Positions 1 through 6,007 of a stretch of DNA of 9,826 bases are shown one piece after another. The notes beneath the pieces are model-generated. The model searched no databases. It was not told where the DNA came from and saw nothing but the letters and a program-made list of their open reading frames with translations. The translations under genes were made by a program, and so were the position numbers. Origin of the DNA: Candidatus Poribacteria bacterium (GTDB taxonomy: Bacteria > Poribacteria > WGA-4E > WGA-3G); NCBI GenBank assembly GCA_009845505.1, contig VXZL01000301.1:1-9826 (forward strand), written 5' to 3'. Within the stretch, counting starts at the first letter, position 1. Every line of letters starts with the position of its first letter.

Positions 1-875
1 AACGTGTTGAGGAAGTGCTGTTTTTGGGTGAAGTCTCTGCAGAGCATTGCAGCTTGCTCAATGGCGATATAGAATCGATCTAACGGTTTGAGGAATTCCT
101 CGCCACTGAACGCTTGCCGGATGAGTTCGTCAACGACGTTTTCAATCTCGCGGGCGATAATGCTTCTGCGGGTAAAAGCGGAGTTGTTAAAGACGGTCCT
201 GAAAATGCGTTCGGTGAGGATGTGTTGGATTAACATCTCCTCAACGGCATCCTGTGAAAGTTCTGGGTTGATGGAGGTGCGACAGGTCTCGTAAAAATCG
301 GAGAACGCTTTCTTAAAGGCTGGATCGGTTTCGTGGCGTTGCTTGATGAGTTCTTTCAGTTTGCTTGCGAGGTCTGGGACATGTTCTCTGAAATCGGAGA
401 CGGCGGTGTGCCAGTTGTCCAATGCGGGCGGGACGTAAGCGAACAAGTATTGGAGTGCGGCAATTAGGCTTGCGGGGTCAGCGATGTCTACGTCCAGCGC
501 TATTTGCCCATTTTGGTAGAGGATGGCGCGCTGTGGCGTTTGGAAGAGGATATTGTCGAGCGGATAGCCTGCGTTCTGTTTCTGCTGTACAGCTTTAGCG
601 AGGTCGTCGTCTATATCTTTTGCTTCCCAGTAGGCGAGTGGGAGTCCGTATTCGTCGAGGATTGCCCCGTCAATGACGATACGGTTTCCTTTTGGGCGCA
701 TCGGGTATTGGGGAATGAGTGTGGCGTTTATCTGCTTTGCACAGGTGTGTAGGAGTGTTTCAAAGGGTAAGCTGACTGCGCCTTCGTGTCTGATGTCGTG
801 TTGTTGATACTGCTGCAGTGTGGCATAGTAGTCGCGAATTGATTTGTGACTGGGTTTGAGGTTGAGTTTGGGCAT
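1..875 (-). CDS. Type ISP-like restriction-methylation enzyme, N-terminal part (3' end cut by window edge)
   Basis: An open frame runs leftward from an ATG at 875 to the window edge without a stop, giving about 291 residues. Residues 55-125 look like a PD-(D/E)xK nuclease core: E31, then IVIDG with D69, then YWEAK with E84 and K86, followed by GYPLDNILF and QRAILYQNGQ. That order is familiar from the N-terminus of single-chain type ISP or IIG-like enzymes, in which nuclease, helicase and/or N6-adenine methyltransferase and target recognition share one polypeptide. Residues 205-290 (VEEMLIQHILTERIF, then FYIAIEQAA and QKQHFLN) match the helical linker I remember preceding the methyltransferase part in such proteins. 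The helicase and methylase motifs themselves would lie beyond the window, so the full architecture is inferred. The start was chosen because a promoter sits immediately upstream. The MNT-HEPN gene diverges from it, suggesting a defence context. A solitary Mrr-like nuclease is less likely. Confidence 0.75.
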   Translation of the reverse strand, partial: MPKLNLKPSHKSIRDYYATLQQYQQHDIRHEGAVSLPFETLLHTCAKQINATLIPQYPMRPKGNRIVIDGAILDEYGLPLAYWEAKDIDDDLAKAVQQKQNAGYPLDNILFQTPQRAILYQNGQIALDVDIADPASLIAALQYLFAYVPPALDNWHTAVSDFREHVPDLASKLKELIKQRHETDPAFKKAFSDFYETCRTSINPELSQDAVEEMLIQHILTERIFRTVFNNSAFTRRSIIAREIENVVDELIRQAFSGEEFLKPLDRFYIAIEQAAMLCRDFTQKQHFLNT

Positions 876-881
876 GGGGGT

Positions 882-910
882 ATGATAGCAGGTTTTGAAG
901 GGTGAGTCAA
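882..910 (-). promoter_or_regulatory. Sigma70-type promoter of the restriction gene, predicted leaderless
   Basis: On the minus strand TTGACT (910-905) and TATCAT (887-882) are separated by exactly 17 bases, and TGC before the -10 box gives an extended -10. Six bases, ACCCCC, separate the -10 box from the ATG at 875, so transcription would be expected to begin at or within a base or two of the start codon. There is no Shine-Dalgarno sequence in between. The boxes are seen directly; leaderless expression is inferred. Confidence 0.65.
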
Positions 911-912
911 CA

Positions 913-1053
913 GAAAACCTAAAACTATGGTAAAACCCATAATTAAGTGGACACTGGAGAGGCACGCGGTGAGTGGGCAGCCACAAGGGCTGCTCCTACA
1001 AGATGTGTATTTATTTTTAGGATCTACCATAAATGCCCCTAAAACTTTACCAT
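913..1053. repeat. Repeat-like palindromic block between the two divergent promoters
   Basis: This part of the divergent intergenic gap is dense in small symmetries. CCTAAAACT occurs directly at 918-926 and 1038-1046. ATGGTAAA (927-934) is answered by its inverse TTTACCAT (1046-1053). TTTTAGG (1015-1021) is inverse to CCTAAAA (1038-1044). A GC-rich hairpin sits in the middle (975-995). The pattern suggests a small non-coding mobile or interspersed element rather than a gene. The in-frame ATG at 927 would add 61 residues to the MNT-HEPN protein, but these have no domain-like character and would span that gene's promoter. Confidence 0.4.
975..1002. repeat. Palindromic hairpin with CTACAAG tail
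   Basis: The arms GGGCAGCC (975-982) and GGCTGCTC (988-995) pair over 8 bp with one G-U, around the loop ACAAG. CTACAAG follows the stem at 996-1002. There is no T-run on either strand, so it is not an intrinsic terminator. The tail matches those at 4192, 6601, 7896 and 7961. Confidence 0.55.
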
Positions 1054-1059
1054 ATTTTT

Positions 1060-1088
1060 TTGACGGCCATCACGAAATGTGCTATACT
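1060..1088 (+). promoter_or_regulatory. Sigma70-type promoter of the MNT-HEPN gene
   Basis: TTGACG (1060-1065) and TATACT (1083-1088) are separated by 17 bases, with TGC before the -10 box as an extended -10. Start of transcription would be near 1095, only about 15 bases before the ATG, so the leader is little more than the ribosome site. The match argues for independent, probably strong transcription and against translation starting at 927. Confidence 0.75.
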
Positions 1089-1093
1089 CGTAT

Positions 1094-1103
1094 AAAAAGG
1101 AGG
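1094..1103 (+). promoter_or_regulatory. Strong ribosome binding site fixing the MNT-HEPN start at 1110
   Basis: AAAAAGGAGG lies 6 bases before the ATG at 1110. It is the best Shine-Dalgarno sequence in the window and decides this start over the in-frame ATG at 927. Confidence 0.8.
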
Positions 1104-1109
1104 ACTCGC

Positions 1110-1889
1110 ATGGTTACCCGCCAAGACATCCAAGCCACATGTAACACCATTGTCCGCGAGTTCGCGCCGTTGCAAGTGATCCTCTTCGGCTCCTATGCGT
1201 ATGGCACGCCAACAGACGACTCGGATGTGGATCTGCTCGTCGTGATGGACGTGCCAAAGTCCGAGTTTCGCAACAAGGCAGTGGAAATCCGTCACCGGAT
1301 TCCGTCTCGCTTCGACATCTTGGTCCGTTCGCCCGCGGAGATCGCATATCGGGTTTCATACAACGATTGGTTTCTTCGCGAGATTACCGAAAAAGGGGAG
1401 CTACTTCATAGTGCCCAGACGCACGCTCATATCAAAAACCGACTCCTCCCGCCTTACGGAACCGATGTTCTCGAAAAGGAGAAGGCTTGCATGAATCCAT
1501 TGACGCTGGAGTGGGTGGAGAGAGCTGAAGGCGATTATATTGCGACGCAGAAACTCCTGCCAACAACGAATCCGCAACTCTATAATATTATCTGTTTCCA
1601 TGCCCAGCAGTGTATTGAAAAATATTTGAAAGCCTGGCTCCAAGAGGCGAACCTGCCAGTTCCGAGAACACATAACCTTGAAGAATTACTGGCGTTGATT
1701 GTGCCAACGCTGCCGGCTTGGACGCAGTGGCAGCCTGACTTTAAGATAATAACGGAGTATGCAGTGGAGTCTCGTTACCCCGGAGACTCAGCAACCGCTG
1801 ACAATACACGGCATGCGATACGTGTATGTGAGGCGGTGCGTCAAGTTGTTCGTACGTCCCTGAAACTCCCGATCCCGCCGCTCGAGTAA
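1110..1889 (+). CDS. Fused nucleotidyltransferase (MNT)-HEPN protein, toxin-antitoxin type
   Basis: A 259-residue protein with two domains normally encoded by adjacent genes. Residues 1-110 are a minimal nucleotidyltransferase: FGS at 26-28, then SDVDLLV with D39 and D41, and a third acidic residue D69 in RFDILV, giving the GSx10DxD signature that binds metal and NTP. Residues 128-259 are a HEPN domain of the PF05168 type: a helix with ERAEGDYIAT, then CFHAQQCIEKYLKAWL, THNLEELL and ESRYPGD near the C-terminal helices. In MntA-HepT pairs the nucleotidyltransferase adds AMP to HEPN and silences it; applying this here is inference. No clear RX4-6H ribonuclease motif is visible in the HEPN half, so it may be a non-nuclease HEPN. 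A Shine-Dalgarno and ATG at the junction could yield free HEPN. The gene has its own promoter, diverges from the restriction gene and converges on hemW. Confidence 0.88.
   Translation: MVTRQDIQATCNTIVREFAPLQVILFGSYAYGTPTDDSDVDLLVVMDVPKSEFRNKAVEIRHRIPSRFDILVRSPAEIAYRVSYNDWFLREITEKGELLHSAQTHAHIKNRLLPPYGTDVLEKEKACMNPLTLEWVERAEGDYIATQKLLPTTNPQLYNIICFHAQQCIEKYLKAWLQEANLPVPRTHNLEELLALIVPTLPAWTQWQPDFKIITEYAVESRYPGDSATADNTRHAIRVCEAVRQVVRTSLKLPIPPLE
1474..1493 (+). promoter_or_regulatory. Internal ribosome site and in-frame ATG at the MNT/HEPN junction
   Basis: AAAAGGAG (1474-1481), continuing into AAGG, lies 9 bases before an in-frame ATG at 1491. That codon is residue 128 of the fused protein and sits just where the HEPN domain begins. 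Initiation here would release a 132-residue stand-alone HEPN, about the length of separately encoded HEPN partners. It may instead be a relic of a former two-gene operon. AAGGAG can occur by chance in Glu-Lys codons, so use of the site is unproven. Confidence 0.45.
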
Positions 1890-1895
1890 AAAAGG

Positions 1896-3044
1896 TTACA
1901 TCAACTCGACAAAGACTTCGTTTGCAAGGAAAAGTCCGCGAGGGGTGAGGCGGAGATGCGTGGGTGTGCGTTCCAGTAATTCTGTATCTATCCATTTCTT
2001 GAGGATGCGCCCAAATGCGATTTCTATTTCTTCACCGAAACGGTTTCGGTAGGCTTCGAGAGAGATGCCTTCTCGCTTACGGAGGGCGAGCATGAGGGTT
2101 TCTGCTTTTTCTGCGTGTCCTTTCAAGCGTTCGGTATCGGCGATGGGTTTGCTGCGTTTGGAGAGTGCTTTGATGTAAGGTGCAATGCCTCGGATATTGG
2201 TATAACGGGTCCCATTGACATAGCCGCATGCCCCTGCACCGAGTCCGATACAGGGTTGATTGTTCCAATAGACGAGATTGTGTTTTGCAAAGTGGTTCGG
2301 TCTGGCGAAGTTGCAGATCTCATAATGCGTGTATCCGTACGCCTTCAATGTTTTGATTGTGTATTGGAACATATCGGCCTCGGTGTCCTCGGAGGGGAGG
2401 TGGAGTTCTCCGGCTTGCCACTGTTCATAAAATGGGGTTTCCGCCTCCATGACGAGGTTATAGGCTGAGATGTGTTCGGGTTCAAGTGCGATGACTTCGT
2501 TTAGGGTATGATGCCACGCTGCCATGGTTTGTTCGGGGAGTGCGAAGATGAGGTCGATATTGATGTTCTCAAAGCCGTGTTCACGTGCGAGATGATAACT
2601 CTCCATAAATTCCGAGATGGTGTGGATTCTGCCCAACTGTTTTAAGGTTTCGTCCTGCATCGCTTGTAGACCGAAACTGAGTCGATTGACCCCGTTTTCG
2701 CGCATGACACTAAGCTTTTCGGCATCAATAGTTCCTGGATTACACTCAACGGTGATTTCAGCGTCTGGACATATCGTGAAGTTTTGGTGTATATCAACGA
2801 ATAGTTGTGCCAAGGCGTTTGCGGAGAGAATAGAGGGGGTGCCACCGCCGATGAAGATTGTTTGGAGTGCGTCGGCTTCCGAGGTATATAGTTCCATTTC
2901 TGTTTGGAGTGCCTGTAGGTATGCTTTTGCCTGTTCTTTATGGAAAGTATAGGTATTGAAGGCGCAGTAATAGCATTTCGTCGCGCAAAATGGGATATGA
3001 ATGTAGACGGAAGCAGCGGTTTTATTCTTCAAATTCCAATCCAA
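1896..3044 (-). CDS. hemW: Radical SAM heme chaperone HemW
   Basis: About 382 residues if started at the TTG at 3044. HemW carries heme for insertion into target proteins and is often misannotated as oxygen-independent coproporphyrinogen oxidase. YIHIPFC leads into CATKCYYCAF (C20, C24, C27 then F29): the Cx3Cx2C cluster binds 4Fe-4S, and the CxF ending, not CxC, separates HemW from HemN. FIGGGTPS (64-71) is the SAM-binding GGT region, ECNPGT is at 101-106, and HNLVYW (255-260) is the HNxxYW motif of heme-binding HemW proteins. The frame is open up to an ATG at 3197, but that stretch lies wholly within the dehydrogenase gene and looks like its shadow. No ATG lies near the conserved start. TTG at 3044 has GGAGAGG (3060-3054) 9 bases upstream; TTG at 3032 is an alternative. 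The gene overlaps the upstream dehydrogenase by about 23 bases, implying translational coupling. Confidence 0.9.
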   Translation of the reverse strand: MDWNLKNKTAASVYIHIPFCATKCYYCAFNTYTFHKEQAKAYLQALQTEMELYTSEADALQTIFIGGGTPSILSANALAQLFVDIHQNFTICPDAEITVECNPGTIDAEKLSVMRENGVNRLSFGLQAMQDETLKQLGRIHTISEFMESYHLAREHGFENINIDLIFALPEQTMAAWHHTLNEVIALEPEHISAYNLVMEAETPFYEQWQAGELHLPSEDTEADMFQYTIKTLKAYGYTHYEICNFARPNHFAKHNLVYWNNQPCIGLGAGACGYVNGTRYTNIRGIAPYIKALSKRSKPIADTERLKGHAEKAETLMLALRKREGISLEAYRNRFGEEIEIAFGRILKKWIDTELLERTPTHLRLTPRGLFLANEVFVELM

Positions 3045-4125
3045 CCCGGATTGCCTCTCCACTATCGGCGTAAGAGAAGGCTTCGTTGATGTCGCTAAAT
3101 GGGAAGGTATCGGAGATGATTTTGTGGAAGGGATACCTGTCGCGTGTTCGGCATAGAAAATCGAGGGCGCGCGGGATGACCCACGGTTCGTAGACAATCA
3201 CGCCGCGAATCGCCTTGCTACACCGGACGATGTTCCCCGGATCAATCTCTGTCGGGAATCCGAGATTAATGTTGCCGATCCAAAGGTAGCGTCCACCCCA
3301 TCGGAGCATATCTATGCCTTCAGCGAGCACGCGCGGGGAGCCGACGAACTCGGCGACTAAGTCTGCCCCAATACCCCCTGTCTGGTCAAGCACGAACTCG
3401 ACGCGTGCGCTCATATCAATTTCATCGACGTTGAGTGTTTCGTCGGCACCAAATTCCCGTGCGAGTGTGAGGCGCGCAGGCAAGCGGTCGAGTACGATAA
3501 TCTTCCCGGCACCCATCTCTCTGGCGACGGCAGTTGCGTAGAGTCCGAGTCCACCTGCACCTTGAATGACGACAGTATCGCCGAGCGTGATACCAATCTG
3601 ATTGAGACCGTAAATAACTTCGGACAAGGCACAGTTGATTGGGGACACGAGTGCGTCTGAGAGTTCATCAGGGACTTTGAAAACCCAATGCCCGCGTTTC
3701 ATATAGTAGTATTCGCCATAAGCCCCGTGGAAGTGCGGGGGTTGTTCGCTGGAGACACCGAGCCAATCTCGATAGCGGTCTGGGCATCCGGGTTTTCCGT
3801 TGAGGCACATCCAGCAGCGTTGGCACGGCTTGTAATAGGAGTAAGCGATACGGTCGCCTTCGGTTAAGGGTTGTCCGGTGCTATCGGTTGAGATGTTGCG
3901 TCCCATGGCTTCAATCGTGCCAATCATTTCGTGTCCGAGGACTTGCGGGATGCCGCTCTCGATTTTGGGTCCGTGTCCGCGCCAAAAGTGTAGGTCGGAA
4001 CCGCAGATATTCGCCATACGGATTCGGACGAGCATATCGTCCGCCGTGACAGATGGAATCGGGTATTCGCGAAATTCCATCGGTGTGTGTGCTTGTGTGA
4101 AGACAGCAACTTTTCCCGTTTGCAT
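3022..4125 (-). CDS. Zinc-dependent alcohol dehydrogenase family oxidoreductase (MDR)
   Basis: A 367-residue cytoplasmic medium-chain dehydrogenase, full length for the family. The N-terminal catalytic domain has C41 in NICGSD and H65-E66 in LGHEMIG, the usual catalytic zinc ligands. C101, C104, C107 and C114 form the structural zinc lobe, but the last gap is six residues where horse liver ADH has seven. The Rossmann core has GAGGLG (189-194), and D213 at the end of the following strand (IVLDR) suggests NAD rather than NADP. The substrate cannot be told: sorbitol/polyol, threonine or aromatic alcohol dehydrogenases share these features. The ATG is supported by CTGGAG (4138-4133), 7 bases upstream. 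Its last codons overlap the start of hemW, but no link to heme metabolism is evident. The 99-base gap upstream holds a palindromic repeat, so it may not belong to the lipoprotein operon. Confidence 0.88.
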   Translation of the reverse strand: MQTGKVAVFTQAHTPMEFREYPIPSVTADDMLVRIRMANICGSDLHFWRGHGPKIESGIPQVLGHEMIGTIEAMGRNISTDSTGQPLTEGDRIAYSYYKPCQRCWMCLNGKPGCPDRYRDWLGVSSEQPPHFHGAYGEYYYMKRGHWVFKVPDELSDALVSPINCALSEVIYGLNQIGITLGDTVVIQGAGGLGLYATAVAREMGAGKIIVLDRLPARLTLAREFGADETLNVDEIDMSARVEFVLDQTGGIGADLVAEFVGSPRVLAEGIDMLRWGGRYLWIGNINLGFPTEIDPGNIVRCSKAIRGVIVYEPWVIPRALDFLCRTRDRYPFHKIISDTFPFSDINEAFSYADSGEAIRVGLEFEE

Positions 4126-4152
4126 TGTAAATCTCCAGAAGACAGTCCTGTT

Positions 4153-4199
4153 TTTTGTAGAGTTGCAGTTGGCACAACCTAACAGGTTATGCTACAAAA
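4153..4199. repeat. Nested palindrome of the CTACAA-tailed hairpin family
   Basis: The outer arms TTTTGTAG (4153-4160) and CTACAAAA (4192-4199) are perfect inverses. Inside them AACCT (4176-4180) and AGGTT (4184-4188) close on the loop AAC, and GCA (4172-4174) pairs with TGC (4190-4192) across one mismatch. The core CTAACAG is the same as in the two repeats at 7876 and 7941, while the bases next to it differ in a pairing-preserving way. It fills most of the gap between the lipoprotein and dehydrogenase genes. No T-run follows the stem on the transcribed strand, so it is a poor intrinsic terminator. Confidence 0.6.
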
Positions 4200-4224
4200 G
4201 AGCAGCTTGCGTAAGTCCTACGTA

Positions 4225-4623
4225 TTAATACTCATCAAAGTTGACGACTTTCCATTGTCCATCAATTTGTTCGGTGTTAATAACGATATTTCGCGTGTGT
4301 GTTGTTGTGCCGCCTCGGCTTTTGATGGTCAGTTTATAATTGAATAGGACGTGTGTCGAACCTTCTTCTTTACCGATGAGTTCATATTCCATCTTTGGCA
4401 TTTCCTCGACCTGTTCCCCGGGTCCGCGGACTTCACGGACACGAGCGATTTCGTCTTCGAGTTTCTCTGCCGCAAGTCCGTGGCTGAGTTTAAGTGATGC
4501 TTCTTGGTTGGCGTGCTGGTAATAGTTGTAGATAAAATCTTCACTGACGGCACGCGGGTTATTTCTGTTTGAACACGCCAGCATTAGCAACATAGGTACG
4601 AGGAGATATGATCGTGGTATCAT
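4225..4623 (-). CDS. Small lipoprotein-like secreted protein, NTF2-like/DUF4878-type fold possible
   Basis: A 132-residue protein. Residues 4-16 are hydrophobic (SYLLVPMLLMLA) and followed by C17, so a lipoprotein signal peptide is likely, although the lipobox LMLAC is not a perfect LAGC type. The mature part begins NRNNPRAVSEDFIYNYYQHANQEASLKL in pattern: a helix, then a charged helix (AAEKLEDEIARVREVRG) and several beta strands ending in DGQWKVVNFDEY. This order resembles small NTF2-like/DUF4878 lipoproteins in which a C-terminal W sits before the last strand; that is a resemblance only. Its ATG overlaps the stop of the phosphodiester glycosidase gene as ATGA (4623-4620), so the two are probably translated in a coupled way and may act together in the envelope. 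No specific function is recognised. Confidence 0.75.
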   Translation of the reverse strand: MIPRSYLLVPMLLMLACSNRNNPRAVSEDFIYNYYQHANQEASLKLSHGLAAEKLEDEIARVREVRGPGEQVEEMPKMEYELIGKEEGSTHVLFNYKLTIKSRGGTTTHTRNIVINTEQIDGQWKVVNFDEY

Positions 4624-5945
4624 TGTGATTGTTTATCTCTGGTCCGAATCATTGCAACATTGAAGATACGGCGTTCATAGCCGTGTGCTGGGCTGTTCGC
4701 GACGCGTCCTAATGCCCAAAGTGTTGAGGAGCTTCCGCCGTCGAAATTGATGGCATGTTTGATGCCGAGTTCACTGAAGAACTTCCCCATATCGTAGAGC
4801 GTCATCCCCATACTGTAGCCGTGTTGTCTACCGTCAATAGCAATGAGGAAAAGTTTTTCGTCGTTGAATCCGAGGGCACTGCGTGGGTGGCGGGACGCGC
4901 CGTTACGGTGTCGATAGGCAGTCCCCCCTCTTGACTTCCCAAACGCCATGAGTTCGGGTTCAACCTTGCCGTTTCGGACAAGTCGTAGGTTTCCACCGAC
5001 TCCGTGCTGAACGCTTTGCCATTTTCTGGGTGTAAGGGCAATTTCCAGTGTTCCTGCTGTGGATTTTCTGATTTTGTTTTCCCAGTCGCGTGCCAAGTGT
5101 GGTTCAATTGCGAGAACGACCCCATCAGATGGGATGGTGCTATTGCCGCGCGGATTCACAGCGGTGACCACGAATCTGCTTTTATATTTTCCGGTCAGCG
5201 GAAGTTTAATCTGTCTAAGTGTGAATTCATAGGCCCGGCGTGTTAAGGTCCTCCGTCCAAAGCGGGGCGTGAACAGCACCACAGGACACACCGAATCACA
5301 GATTTGGTTAATTGCGTTGATCGAAAGCGGGTCGGAGGCACCGTTTTCCATACGCAGTTTGCCGTTTAACTGAACCGCATCCATAAGAAACTCACCGTCG
5401 GGGGTAACGCCGAAACTTGTTTCACCCCATGGAGATGGTGGTGAGTACCCCCATCTATCGAGAAGGATCGGAATGCTGACGAGTTCACCGTTTTGGATAT
5501 GCAAATTAAACATCATGCCCCCGCGTCCCCGATTGTCTTCTCGGATGCCGAAGCTCCCATTAACGCCTGCCAGCGGAAGCACGTCTCTGTTCATAAGTCG
5601 TCTTGTAACACCCGTGACAGTTTCGCGACCTAAGATTTGGTTATTAGTGAGTTCAACACTGAATTGCAGGTCTTCCGCTGTTCGGTCCATCTCTGCGACG
5701 TAGACAGCTGCGCCGCCTATCCACCAATAACGAAGGAGTCGAAAACCGTTGTGCCATCGATCATTTTGAAGTTCGTCGCGCCGTTTTACTGTATCAGGAA
5801 GTGTTTCTTGATCTATCTTAGTAGCACCAATCCGAAAGAACGGCTGTTCGCGTGCGCGTAGTGCACCAATCACTAAAATAAAAACGAGCACAAGCGCACA
5901 CACCGTAATTAACCGGATGAAGTCAGGTCTGTTTTCTGTGGTCAT
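4620..5945 (-). CDS. Membrane-anchored phosphodiester glycosidase family protein (NAGPA/DUF2233, PF09992)
   Basis: A 441-residue protein with one N-terminal membrane helix (about residues 10-29, LITVCALVLVFILVIGAL), so the rest is probably outside the cytoplasmic membrane. The C-terminal half has the signature order of the family: GVNGSFG (127-133, usually GVNGGFF), RHPRSALGF (352-360), AIDGR (369-373), SMGMTLYDMGKFF (378-390) and NFDGGSSSTLW (400-410). Members related to the mammalian mannose-6-phosphate uncovering enzyme cleave sugar-phosphodiester bonds; bacterial ones are mostly linked to envelope or exopolysaccharide glycans, so the substrate here is unknown. The third glycine to serine change in GVNGSFG is worth noting. 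The start has only a weak GGAT ribosome site 11 bases upstream. The gene overlaps the next, a small lipoprotein, by ATGA, and follows the membrane-protein gene after 62 bases, which hold no clear terminator or promoter. Confidence 0.85.
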   Translation of the reverse strand: MTTENRPDFIRLITVCALVLVFILVIGALRAREQPFFRIGATKIDQETLPDTVKRRDELQNDRWHNGFRLLRYWWIGGAAVYVAEMDRTAEDLQFSVELTNNQILGRETVTGVTRRLMNRDVLPLAGVNGSFGIREDNRGRGGMMFNLHIQNGELVSIPILLDRWGYSPPSPWGETSFGVTPDGEFLMDAVQLNGKLRMENGASDPLSINAINQICDSVCPVVLFTPRFGRRTLTRRAYEFTLRQIKLPLTGKYKSRFVVTAVNPRGNSTIPSDGVVLAIEPHLARDWENKIRKSTAGTLEIALTPRKWQSVQHGVGGNLRLVRNGKVEPELMAFGKSRGGTAYRHRNGASRHPRSALGFNDEKLFLIAIDGRQHGYSMGMTLYDMGKFFSELGIKHAINFDGGSSSTLWALGRVANSPAHGYERRIFNVAMIRTRDKQSQ

Positions 5946-6007
5946 AATATTTTATCCGGATGCCATAAGAGTAGGATGAACCAATTGACCAGCGAAGTAG
6001 GCAGGAT

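Noticed and set aside
728..1030. 100-residue leftward open frame across the divergent gap
   Set aside because: It is out of frame with the restriction gene, overlaps both promoter regions and has no recognisable features.
927..1109. In-frame extension of the MNT-HEPN gene to an upstream ATG at 927
   Set aside because: The stretch spans the promoter and ribosome site of the gene, crosses the repeat-like block and has no domain-like sequence. ATG 1110 has a strong ribosome site.
3045..3197. N-terminal extension of HemW starting at ATG 3197
   Set aside because: It lies entirely inside the 3' end of the dehydrogenase gene, is low-complexity (Ser/Pro/Thr) and HemW proteins begin just before YIHIPFC.
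4153..4199. Intrinsic terminator after the lipoprotein gene
   Set aside because: In the direction of transcription the stem is followed by an A-rich run, not a T-run.
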